Assembly: GCA_016719785.1 (NCBI GenBank)
Contig: JADJYJ010000005.1
Coordinates: 1 to 64,000 of the forward strand
DNA: 64,000 bases
Origin: Candidatus Amarolinea dominans
Lineage (GTDB): Bacteria > Chloroflexota > Anaerolineae > SSC4 > Amarolineaceae
Direction: 5' to 3'
Translations under genes and position numbers: made by a program
Notes under the pieces: generated by a model
Seen by the model: the letters and a program-made list of their open reading frames with translations, nothing else
Databases searched by the model: none
What the model was told of the DNA's origin: nothing
Shown here: positions 28,671 through 37,810 of the stretch, in pieces
Layout: each line of letters starts with the position of its first letter
Numbering within the stretch: position 1 is the first letter of the stretch

Positions 28671-29297
28671 ATGAACACACCCGTGGATCAGGTCGGTTTG
28701 GCCCCCTACTGGCTCCTTTGCGCCATTGCCGCCGGCGCAATGATGCTGGCCGATTACTGGCTGACCCTGTGGGCGGCGCAGCCGGCGCTGCGGGCCGGCG
28801 CTGTGTACGAACTCAACCCCTGGCTGCGGTCGGCCGTGACCAATCAACGTTGGTTTTATGGGCCGTTCATGGCCGCGGCGCTGGGCGTCATCGTCATGTT
28901 GGCACTAATTGGCAGCATGGTGCGCGGCGCGGAAGATGCCTTCCTCTTTTATGCCCTCAGCAGCGGCATCATCGTGACGCGGCTGCACCTGGTGATCTTG
29001 CATCTGCTCAACCGCCTGCGCCCGGCCCGGCGCGCAGATTCGCCCCTGCGCGTGCTAACCGTATCCGCGGCCCTACTCAAACTAGCCAAACAGCAAACAG
29101 CCCTGACTGTGTTGTGGACGCTGGCCGTCCGTTTCAACCGCTTGCCCTGGCTGCAGCCCTGGCTGGTAGGCGCGGCCGCCGGCTTCATGCTCATGGCCGC
29201 CATGTCGCTGTTCTGGCATGAAATCGAACTGCGCCGCCTGCGCCGCACCTACTCCGCCAGCGCCCCGTTGCCCATCAAGAACAATTCCCGCCCGTAA
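28671..29297 (+). CDS. Integral membrane protein of unknown function
   Basis: A 208-residue protein starting MNTPVDQVGLAPYWLLCAIA, with GAGAGGAAT before the ATG. Four to five hydrophobic segments are visible at about 12-32, 60-85, 95-115 and 170-195. It also has LADYWLTLWAAQP and YELNPWLRSAV near the start, a pattern (small residues, conserved ELNP) seen in uncharacterised bacterial membrane proteins. No catalytic motif is recognised. Confidence 0.6.
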   Translation: MNTPVDQVGLAPYWLLCAIAAGAMMLADYWLTLWAAQPALRAGAVYELNPWLRSAVTNQRWFYGPFMAAALGVIVMLALIGSMVRGAEDAFLFYALSSGIIVTRLHLVILHLLNRLRPARRADSPLRVLTVSAALLKLAKQQTALTVLWTLAVRFNRLPWLQPWLVGAAAGFMLMAAMSLFWHEIELRRLRRTYSASAPLPIKNNSRP

Positions 29298-29368
29298 GAA
29301 CGACTCCTCCGCGCCCTTGCGTTGAATTCGTCAACGCCAAGACCCAAAGGGCGTCCTTGCCCCGCGCT

Positions 29369-32300
29369 TCACCGTGAGAGCGAGATGCGATCCACCTCGA
29401 TCACATCCGCGCCGCCGGGCTGAATGTACAGCCGCGGCAAGCCTGCCCGCTCAGGATCGTATAGCCCGGCCATGAGGCGATAGACCCCTGGCGCCAAATC
29501 AGCCGGCAGATCAAGATCATAGGTCGTGACGGCCACCTCGCCCGGCAGCCACGCGCGGGTGGGACGGTCGCCCGGCGCCAGATTGACCTGGCTGCGCATC
29601 TGCCCATCCTCATCCCACAACTGCACGAAACTGCCCAGATCGGTCGCCGGAGAGATCAGCGCCTGCCAGGCCAGGGTGACGCGCCAGGTCTGCCCCGGTC
29701 GGTCAGGCCGCGGGGCCAGATTGGCGCCCAGCAGGCGCAGCACGCCGTTGAAGTCCGCGCCGATGGCGATCTCCAGCGGCGGCGGATCGAAGCGCCGCGT
29801 GCTGCTCAGCACGGTCAACGGTAAGATGGCCGCGACTCCGGCTGACGTCCCATCCGCCCCGCTCAGCGCGAGGTGCAGGGTCCAGGCGCCGGCCGTGGCG
29901 CTGATGGGCAGCGACGGCGCGGCCAGGGTCAACACCTGCGCCTGCGCCGGCCAGGCAGACGGCGCCCAGTCAGACGCCAGGGCCAGGATTGGGCCGGGCA
30001 GCGCAGTTCCGTCCGCGGCCTGCCACTCCAGGTGCAGGCGATAATTGGCCGCGGGCGCCATCTCCCCCACCTGCCACCAGAGCGCCAGCGCCAGGCGAGA
30101 TCCAGGCTCCGCGGCCGCCGGCGCCAGCCAGCCGCGGCTGAGGGTCAGGTCAGGCGCCAGGCGCTGCGCCGCGGGCAGGGTCACAGCAGCGGCCGGCGCG
30201 GGTGGACCGGCCAGTCCTTGCCTGACCAGCGCCGGTATCTGCACAGCGGTCAGGCGCACCCCGGCGCCCTGCGAAACGCCACGAGCGTCCAGCACCTCCA
30301 GGCTGGCGGGCTGACCCTCGGCATAGACGCGCAGACGTACGTCGTAGACGCCAGCCGGTGTACCCGCCCACATCTGCAGGGGCACGACGGCAAATACCGG
30401 TGCGCCTGGCCGCCAGCGGTTGGTGGGAAAATCGTACACTGACAGGCGCCGGTCGGCTATTTGCCCCCACACCTGGCCCTGGTCATCCACGATCTCCGCG
30501 GCCAGCTTGAGGTCCGCGCTGAGCGGCTGCAGGGCCTGCCATTCCAGGCGCAGCGTCGAAGTCGGCACGCCGGCCGCCGCGGGCTGGCTCCACCCCAGCA
30601 GCTTCACCTGGCCGCCAAAGGTCAGATCGCTGGGCACGGTCAGCGGCGGCGCGGCGCTGAACACCGCGTCCGGCGGCAGGGAAAAATGGCGCAGGCCGAT
30701 CTGCGCGAACTGAGCCGGAACCGGCAGCTCGGTCCCCGCCCGCGCCAGTTGATCGGCCACAAAGCCAACCGGATCCACCACGTTGTCCTGCCAGCTAACC
30801 AGCCAGGCCCCCGACCGCCCGGCGACCTGCGCCTGTAACGTCGTTGCCGCGTCGTAACCAAGCACCTGGTTCACATCCAGCACATCGAAGGACGGCAGGC
30901 GCAGCGGCGGCCGCAACGGGGCATAGTAATTCCAAACCGGAAAGGCATGACCGCTCACCAGAATGATGGTTTCATCATCTTGACTATGCGAAACTGCATA
31001 GTGAGCCGCGCCGCGCCAATCGGCCTTAGCGAAAGCAGGGTCGGAGAACCAGTTGTTTACGGATTGGATGGAGAGCAGCAGCGCGAGGCCAAGCAGAAGC
31101 CCCGCCAACGGCCGACCGCGCCCGCTGCGCCAGGTCCACAAACCGCTTAGCCCGCTGCCCAACAGCAGGTAGAACGCGGGCGTCACCAGCAGGAGGTAGC
31201 GGGGGTTGAACTTGGGTGTGCGCAGGGCGAGGAGCAGAATCAGGAACGACCGGCAGGAGCAGGTAGAGGAGCAAGAAGATGAGAGCCAGGCCGGCGCGGC
31301 GGCGATCTGCGACCTGGCGAACAAGGAGCAAGCCCAGGCCGAGCAGCGCGGCAGCCAGGATCAAGCCCCACGCGGGCAGCCAGGCAACCGCGGTCGTTTC
31401 CAGCATCATCTCCGGCGCGCCCAGGGTGAGGGCGATGGCGAGATGGCGTAGGGCTTCACCGATCTTCAGCGGGCCTTGCCAGTAGCTGGCGTCTACCTGG
31501 TAGCGGTTGAGCAGGAAGGGGAGCCAGGGGATGTAGAGCAGTAGAACGGCAACGGTCGCCAGCCCAGCCTCAAGCAGGCGTTGGCGCCAATCGGCAGCAG
31601 AGCGCAGCCAAAGCGCCAGCAGATAGAAAATTCCCAGGGCCAGGAGGAGAAAAAGGGCGAAGTAGTGGGTGTAGAGCGCGGCCGCGGCGGTGAGCACGGC
31701 CGTCAGCCACAACCAACGCCGCGCGTGCGCAGCGCCGGTCATGAGCAGCCGCAGCAAGAGGTAGGCGATCAGAACGCCCAGGCCGGTGAGCAGGGTGTAG
31801 TTGCGCGCCTCTTGCGCGTAGTAAAGCCAGGGCGGCGAAAGAACGGTCAGGAGGAGCAACGGCAGCGCGAAGCCGAATGAATTCGGGGCGAGACGCCCGC
31901 CGAATGAATTCGGGGCGAACGGGCGTTCCGCCGCAAGGTCGGCCTGCGCCGACCGGCGCCGCGTCCGCGCAGCGCCGCCGAATGAATTCGGGGCGAACGG
32001 GCGTTCCGCCGCAAGGTCGGCCTGCGCCGACCCACGCCGCGTCCGCGTAGGTGGACGCCTGGCGGTACGCCCTTTAGATGCGATTTCAATCGCCTGGCCC
32101 GAGGCAAACCGCCAGAGGCGGCGCTGCAGGGCCAGGAGCAGGGGGAGGGTGAGCAGGCCGGCGGCCACGGAGGGGAAGCGCAGGGCCCATTCGCTGGCGC
32201 CGGCCAGCCGCGTCCAACCGGCGACCAGGACGTAGTAGAGCGGCGGCTGGATGTCGTCGGCGGTCCAGCGCGCCAGATCGGCCAGATTGCGCTGGCTGAT

Positions 32301-32432
32301 GGCCGCGGTCACGCCTTCATCGTACCAGAGGCTGGGCGCGGCCAGGCGGTGAAGGCGCAGCGCCAGGGCCAACAAGAGAAGAAGCAGCACAGGCCACAGA
32401 CGGCGAGCGGGATGGATTGGGTGTGTTGGCAT
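29369..32432 (-). CDS. Membrane glycosyltransferase (GT39/ArnT-like), one frameshift, with an in-frame repeat insertion
   Basis: Reading from MPTHPIHPARRLWPVLLLLL, the protein has the luminal DE motif early (SLWYDEGVTAAISQRNLADL), DIQPPLYYVLVAGWTRL, YAQEARNYTLLTGLG and about ten membrane helices, typical of dolichol/undecaprenyl-phosphate-dependent glycosyltransferases. A shift near 31240 leads to NPRYLLLVTPAFYLLLGSG and a long C-terminal extracytoplasmic part with repeated beta-sandwich-like strands (LRLEWQALQPLSADLKLAAE). Repaired length is near 1,020 residues. Between about 31867 and 32095 about 75 residues come from the dispersed repeat. Acceptor substrate unknown. Confidence 0.78.
31867..32095 (-). 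repeat. Dispersed repeat inserted in frame in the glycosyltransferase gene
   Basis: Three copies of CCGAATGAATTCGGGGCGA and two of AAGGTCGGCCTGCGCCGAC occur here. They match the intergenic copies at 21300 and 28597 in inverse orientation. The reading frame stays open and yields repeated ERPFAPNSFGG between QRRLWRF and FALPLLLL. The expected family sequence passes directly from a loop to a membrane helix at this point. Confidence 0.8.
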
Positions 32433-32499
32433 GATGGGAATTGTAACGCAGGAGCGGTGAGCGTCCAAACCGGCGGCGCCGCGGAGGCCGGCTCGCTAA

Positions 32500-32750
32500 C
32501 TTGCGGCGGGGGTGGTGTAGCTGACCAGTTGTTCCTGCAGGCGTTGAACCCGGCGCTCCAGGCCGCCCGGCTCCTCCAGCGGCTCGCCGCGGGCCGCGGC
32601 CAGGGTCAATTGCGCTGAGCAGGCGGCAGAAGCCGATGCCGCGGCTGATGGCCCAGTCAATGATGCCGCCGCAGAGTGCGCCCGATTGGGAGAGGAACGC
32701 GATGTGGCCGCGGGGCCGCATGTCTTTGACGAAGGTGGTGTTGAGCATTG
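32500..32750 (-). pseudogene. Fused fragments of an acyl-CoA synthetase gene and a Fic-like gene end
   Basis: Minus-strand 32748-32615 encodes LNTTFVKDMRPRGHIAFLSQ and GALCGGIIDWAISRGIGF, almost the same as an internal piece of the acyl-CoA synthetase at 37807-39966. It is joined to 32526-32612, which copies 37566-37651 (GTTCCTGCAGGCGTTGAACC). The result is a degraded deletion copy of the locus to the right. Confidence 0.8.
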
Positions 32751-32859
32751 GAGCGCAAAGGCGCCAGGACGCAGCGGCCTCGATCAAGCCAGTTTACGCA
32801 AGGGGGCCGGTCCTCGATGCCATCGAGCCAGCGGAGCAGAAACGATGATGCAAAAGAAC

Positions 32860-32885
32860 AGAGCCGGTCGGGGGTGACCGGCTCC
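32860..32885 (-). terminator. Terminator-like hairpin after the RTX gene
   Basis: GAGCCGGTC (32861) and GACCGGCTC (32876-32884) form a 9-bp stem; on the minus strand TGTTCTTTTG follows. It lies 49 bp past the stop of the RTX-repeat gene. Confidence 0.6.
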
Positions 32886-32932
32886 GCAGGCGCTGGGTTG
32901 ATCGCCCCAACGCTGACTTCGACGCTGTGTCG

Positions 32933-33585
32933 CTAACAGATCACACTCTCGACAGTGTGAAGCGTATCTGGTCCGCTCAGCACGTCGTACGCAGTATCGG
33001 CGCCATTGCCCCCCTTGACCGTGTCCAGCGCGCCGTCGCCGCCGCAGCCGCCCCCCGCGTAGAGGATGTCGTTGCCCGCGTCTCCAGTGAGTACGTCCGC
33101 GCCGATCCCGCCATCAAGGGTGTCATTGCCAACGTCGCCCAGCAGCGTGTCATTGCCCGCGCCGCCACTAAGAGTGTCGTTGCCGGCCTGTCCATAAAGG
33201 GTGTCATCGCCATCATTGCCATTCATAATGTCGTCGTTCGCCCCGCCTTCCGTGCCGCCATACAGGGTGTCATTGTCAGCGCCGCCGTTCATGGTGTCGC
33301 TGCCGGCCTTACCGTAGATGACATCGTCCCCGGCATCGCCATCGAGCAGGTCGTTGCCATTGCCGCCGTTGATCGTGTCCCCGCGCCCCGTGTTTTCCCC
33401 CAGCATCTTGCCCCGCGGCCAGGGCCGTCCATAGCCGTCGGGTAGGCGTAGCTGCTGCCGTTGAACGTCACATGGAGGGTCGTCGCGTCGCCGCTGATCG
33501 TCACACTGTCACCAGCCAGGTCATCGCCATGCTGCCGCGCCACCCTCAGATGTAGACACCGCCGAAGGGCGGAGCCATAAATCAA
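32933..33585 (-). CDS. RTX calcium-binding repeat protein end, frameshifted and lacking a clear start
   Basis: After a shift near 33400 the product reads GDTINGGNGNDLLDGDAGDD and LYGQAGNDTLSGGAGNDTL, eleven or so nonapeptide GGxGxDxLx units that fold into a calcium-binding beta roll in secreted RTX proteins. The upstream part (GDSVTISGDATTLHVTF) resembles the Ig-like strands that come before such repeats. No signal peptide is visible. It may be the C-terminus of the CSLREA protein at 33780-34520, from which a G/C-homopolymer stretch near 33700 separates it. Confidence 0.7.
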
Positions 33586-33779
33586 CGCGGGATGGATGAC
33601 GGGCCGTGCACGTCGTGTCTACCGGTCTGCTCGGCGCCCCCCGCATTTGTGAGGACGCTGGCGCCCTGGCCGGGGCGGGGACCTGTCGGTGGTGTGGGTG
33701 TTGGGGGGGGCGGGGGGGCAATTGTGCGCCTGGTACATTGACCATTGGTAAAGCGTGCCGTTTGAATCAGGTTATAACC

Positions 33780-34520
33780 CTACTGGTAAAGACGGGTTTG
33801 TTTCGGCGGGGCGGGTCGTGTTCTATTTGTGTGCCGCGGTTCTGATGCCCCGTGTGGCTCGGCGGCCAGCACGCGATTGCCATAAATAGTGCTGTGAACA
33901 ATGTTCAACGTGCCGCCGCTGTTAAGGATCCCCCCACCACTGCTAAAAGCACTGTTGTTAGTAATGGTGCTGTTGGTGATAGTCACTTCGGTGCCGGATT
34001 GCATCTTGATGGCGCCGCCGTGAGCGTCGTAGGTTCCGTCAGCGATGTTGTCAGAGAGGGTACTGTTGGCAATATTCAAAATACCGCTCTGTACCCTAAT
34101 GCCGCCGCCATCCCAATTGGTGGAAGGATGCCCATTCGAGATGGTGATGTTGTTGAGCGTCAGATTGGCGCCAGTGGACAAGTTGTTGAGCGTCAGATTG
34201 TCGGCAGTGTACAAATAGAAGATGCGGAACGCAGGTGTGTTCGCATCACTGCTGCGTTTGATGGTGGAACCATTGCCGTTGATGGTGATCTGGCTGGTGA
34301 TAACGGGCAGGCCGTTGCCGCCCCTGTTGTTGGCGGAGTTGTCAATGGTATCCAGTATGTAGTTTGCACTGGAAGCCAGTTCGATGACGTCGGCCCCGCT
34401 GCCGGCGGTGCAGTCCGTCGAACCGGATTGGCTATCGTCGTTGGCATTAATGATGGCTTCCCGCAGGGAGCATTGGCCGTTGGTGTTTTGTTCGTATGCG
34501 GTGGTGGTAACGGTGATGGT
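33780..34520 (-). CDS. CSLREA-domain exoprotein fragment (joined to a kinase gene)
   Basis: The stretch begins ITVTTTAYEQNTNGQCSLRE and AIINAN, the CSLREA domain found at the start of many secreted beta-helix proteins, then gives parallel beta-helix sequence (NITISNGHPSTNWDGGGIRV, SGGGILNSGGTLNIVHSTIY). It ends after NRVLAAEPHGAS in an unrelated tail. Such proteins normally have a signal peptide before the domain. Here the domain is directly continuous with a truncated receiver domain. Confidence 0.75.
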   Translation of the reverse strand, partial: TITVTTTAYEQNTNGQCSLREAIINANDDSQSGSTDCTAGSGADVIELASSANYILDTIDNSANNRGGNGLPVITSQITINGNGSTIKRSSDANTPAFRIFYLYTADNLTLNNLSTGANLTLNNITISNGHPSTNWDGGGIRVQSGILNIANSTLSDNIADGTYDAHGGAIKMQSGTEVTITNSTITNNSAFSSGGGILNSGGTLNIVHSTIYGNRVLAAEPHGASEPRHTNRTRPAPPKQTRLYQ

Positions 34521-37500
34521 GGCCTCGATGCCGTCGCAGACCGGCATGTGGATGTCCATCACGATCACGTCCGGGCGGGCGCTGCGGGCCAGGGCTTGGG
34601 CCTCCAGACCGTCATGAGCCATGCCCACCACGTGCAGGCCATAGGCGGTCAGCAGATTGTGGAGACCCTCCAAAAAGATGGGTTGGTCGTCCACCAGCAG
34701 CACCCGCAGGTCTTTGAGGGGGCCAGCCAGCTCCCCGATTCCCTCCCGCCCCACCGGGAAGCTGATTTCGATGGCCGTGCCCTCCCCCGGCCGGCTGCGG
34801 ATTTGCAGGTCGCCGCCCAGGGCCGCGGCGCGCTCGGCCATGCCCGCCAAGCCGAAATGTCCCGCGTCCGCAGTGGACGGTCCCGCGGGCTGACCCAGGT
34901 CGGAGAGCGGCCGGGCCGTGTCGGGGAGAAGCGCCCGGGCGTCGAAGCCCCGCCCCGCGTCGGCGATGGTCACGCGCATCCGCGCCCCCTCCTGGCGGAA
35001 GCTGATCCGGGCCTGCTCCACGCCGCTGTGCCGCCGGACGTTGGTCAGGCTCTCCTGGATGATGCGCAGCAGGTGCAGCTCCTTGTCCGGCGGCAGCAGC
35101 AGACCGGGCTGGGGCGGCAGATCCAGCGTCACCTCCATCTGGTAGAGCTGGCGCAGACGGACGGCGTAGGCTTGCAGATTGCCCCAGAAGTCCTGGGGCG
35201 CCGCAGCCAGGCTGCTGCGCATGCCCAGGATGAACTCCCGGACCTGGTTGTGGCCTTCTTGGGCCACTTCGCCCAACTGTTCCAGGGCGATGAGGCCGGC
35301 CTCTTCCTTGCCCGCGGCCAGGAGGGCGGCGGCGGTTTGGCTTTGCAGGCTGAGAAAGCCAAAGATCTGCCCCAGGTGGTCGTGGAGATCCCGGCCGATC
35401 TGCGCCCGCTCCTCCAGCACCGCGATCGAGCGCTGCTGGCTGAGCAGCCGGGCCTCGGTGATCATGCGCTCTGTGACGTCCCGGCTGAAGCGGGCATAGC
35501 CCAGCAGATGGCCGGCGCTGTCGTAGATGCCGGCGATGCGGGAGGCGATCTGGCGGAGGCCGTTGGGGCCGGCCAGCGCCATCACGTATTCGTGCGCCGT
35601 GATTTTCCACCCGGCGCAGCCCCGCCTCGAAGCGGGCCGCGTCCCGCTCCTGGGCGCAGATGTGGGCGATGGGTTGGCCCAGGGCGTCGGCCTCACGGAT
35701 GCCGTACATCGCCTCGGCCCGATGGTTGAAAAAGGTGATGCGCAGCTCCCGGTCGGTGGTAATGATGGCGTAGTCCGTGGCGCTGCGCAGGATGTTGTCG
35801 AGATAGGCACGGGCGTCGGCCAACGCGATCGTCCGCTCGGCCACCCGCCCATCCAGATCCCGGACCAGGGCGCGGAGTTCGCCGGTCATTTTGTTGAAGG
35901 ATTCGGTCACATAGCCAAACTCGTCGCGCGCCAGCACTGGGATGGTCACATCCAACTGTCCGGCATCCACTTTTCGCAGGCCCACCAATAGATTGTCCAG
36001 CGGCCGCACCAGGACGGCGCGAAAATAGAAGGGGATGGTCAGAAGCAGCACGGCCGTGCTGAGCAGGATTACGTAGAAATAGGGTAGTAGAAAGGTGTGC
36101 AGGGTGCGGCGGAATTCGAGATGGAATGCTGCAGCCGCGCCGTCCGCGTTCCCGGCGTAGGGCAAATCCTGGGCAAGCTGAAAATAGGCCAGCCGGGTGT
36201 TGCCGTTCCCCGGCAGCGCGCCGAGCAGCCGATAGGAATGCCAGGGAACGCGCATGTCGAACGGGACAGGGTCGTCAAGGGCCACGAAGCTTGTCTCGAA
36301 GACGCCATCCGGGTAAAGGGTCAACTGCAGGGTATTTCGGTGCGTTTCAGTGCGGGATTCAGGCAGATTCAGCCAGGTGACGGTCGTTTTTTGGGGCGCG
36401 CGGTGAATGTAGAGACCCCCGACTTCGTTGGCGGCCGGCGGGTCCAGATCCAGCCCCAGCAGGAAAATGGCCGGGACGCGGCCGTATTGAAACAACGAAT
36501 CTAGCAGGAATGCCTCCCGGCCAAAAGAGACGACTGAATTGCGCATGACATAGAATTCGGACCAATTCTTGCCGAAAAAGGGAAAGGCGAAGCCGATCGC
36601 CGCATGGTTGTATTCTTCGGGCAACGATTCATCCCACGCAGGCTCGAAGCGGTAGGCAACCCAGTTGGTGGTGTATCCGCCCCGCGCGTTCGGGCTAAAG
36701 CGCAGGGTCTTGCCCGTCAGGTCGCTGTTCGGATTGTGGTAGGATTGGGTGAAGGGTTGAGTGAGCAAATAGCCCATCGCTCCGGTGAGCGCCATCAGGC
36801 TCGCCAGAGAAACCGCCGCTAGTTTGACGATGAACGAGGTCTGCTCCGGCAGCGCCTGCAGGTAATAAAGGATGAAAATCAGCACGGTGGCCAGAATCCC
36901 CACTGAGATGAGCGCGAAAGCGACATATTCGGAAAAAGGGGCATTGTCTCGTAATAGACTGATCCCCATGATGAGAAGCAGGAGCAGCCCGATCAGTGCG
37001 GTGTTGCGCGCGCGCCGCGCCAGCGCCTCCCTGGGTTGCCAGAATTTGCGCCAATAAGGGGCCGGCCGGAGGTCGGTCAGGGCGACCTTGCGCAGCGCCA
37101 CCCACGCGATCCAGACGATGAAGAAGATGAGCGTCCACCCCGGGCGATAGCGGATGGCGCCCTGTGCCAGCATGACGTAGCGGTAGATGGCAAATCCCAG
37201 CTCCCCCAGCGGATAGAGCAGGGAGAGCCAGAAGGCCACGCGCATCTCCCGCTTCTCCGCGGGGAAGGCGGCCGGAAAGCGATAGGCGAATTGCAGCAGG
37301 CAGACCAGTCCGGCGGTCAGGAAGACGGTTTGCAGGGGCAAGACGAGCTGGCCGGCGTGGGGATAGAGGGTTTCCTCCAAGAAGATGCACAGGATGGCGC
37401 CCGCCATTCCCGCAAAGGCCCCCAGGAGAAAGCCCATCGTCACCGCTTTTTCGCCATGCTGCCGGGCGCGGCGCAGCAGCAGTCCCAGGTAAGCGATCAC

Positions 37501-37566
37501 AAAGCCGATGAAGATGAGCAGAGAGAAATCGCTGAGCGCAGTGGGGGTCAAGTAGAAAGGATGCAT
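34521..37566 (-). CDS. NarL-type sensor histidine kinase with truncated C-terminal receiver domain, frameshifted
   Basis: From ATG 37566 there are about seven membrane helices (residues 10-270), an extracytoplasmic domain, another helix (YFYVILLSTAVLLLTIPFYF), a HAMP-like segment (FNKMTGELRALVRDLDGRV) and a PAS domain (YAIITTDRELRITFFNHRAE). A shift near 35600 is followed by the HisKA_3 phospho-acceptor region (RAQIGRDLHDHLGQIFGFLS), HATPase (ESLTNVRRHS, DAGRGFD, GHFGLAGMAERAAALGG) and a receiver start (RVLLVDDQPIFLEGLHNLL, DVIVMDIHMP). The receiver breaks off after DGIEAT, where CSLREA sequence begins. The receiver lacks its last strands, so phosphotransfer output is probably lost. Confidence 0.8.
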
Positions 37567-37810
37567 AGTTGTTCCTGCAGGCGTTGAACCCGGCGCTCCA
37601 GGCCGCCCGGCTCCTCTAGCGGCTCGCCGCGGGCCGCGGCAAGGGTCAATTACAGCGAGCGGATGGGCGCCTGGCCGATCAACGCCACGAAGTCGGCCAG
37701 GTCGCCGGCGTCTGCTCCTTCCAACGCCAGCAGGTAGTCGCCGCGGGCTTCGAGCTGGATGATGACCGGCGCGAAGCCGTGCTGCATCAAGATGAGGTTG
37801 GTAAGCTCAA
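37562..37810 (-). pseudogene. C-terminal remnant of a Fic-domain protein
   Basis: The frame ELTNLILMQHGFAPVIIQLE and DYLLALEGADAGDLADFVAL resembles the end of Fic (AMP-transferase) proteins, after the catalytic motif. The catalytic HxFx(D/E)GNGR part is absent. The stop at 37650 and the tail 37566-37651, duplicated at 32526-32612, mark a broken gene between the acyl-CoA synthetase and the kinase. Confidence 0.6.

Noticed and set aside
33852..35729. A 625-codon open frame on the plus strand
   Set aside because: It is a shadow of the sensor kinase and CSLREA coding sequence on the minus strand.
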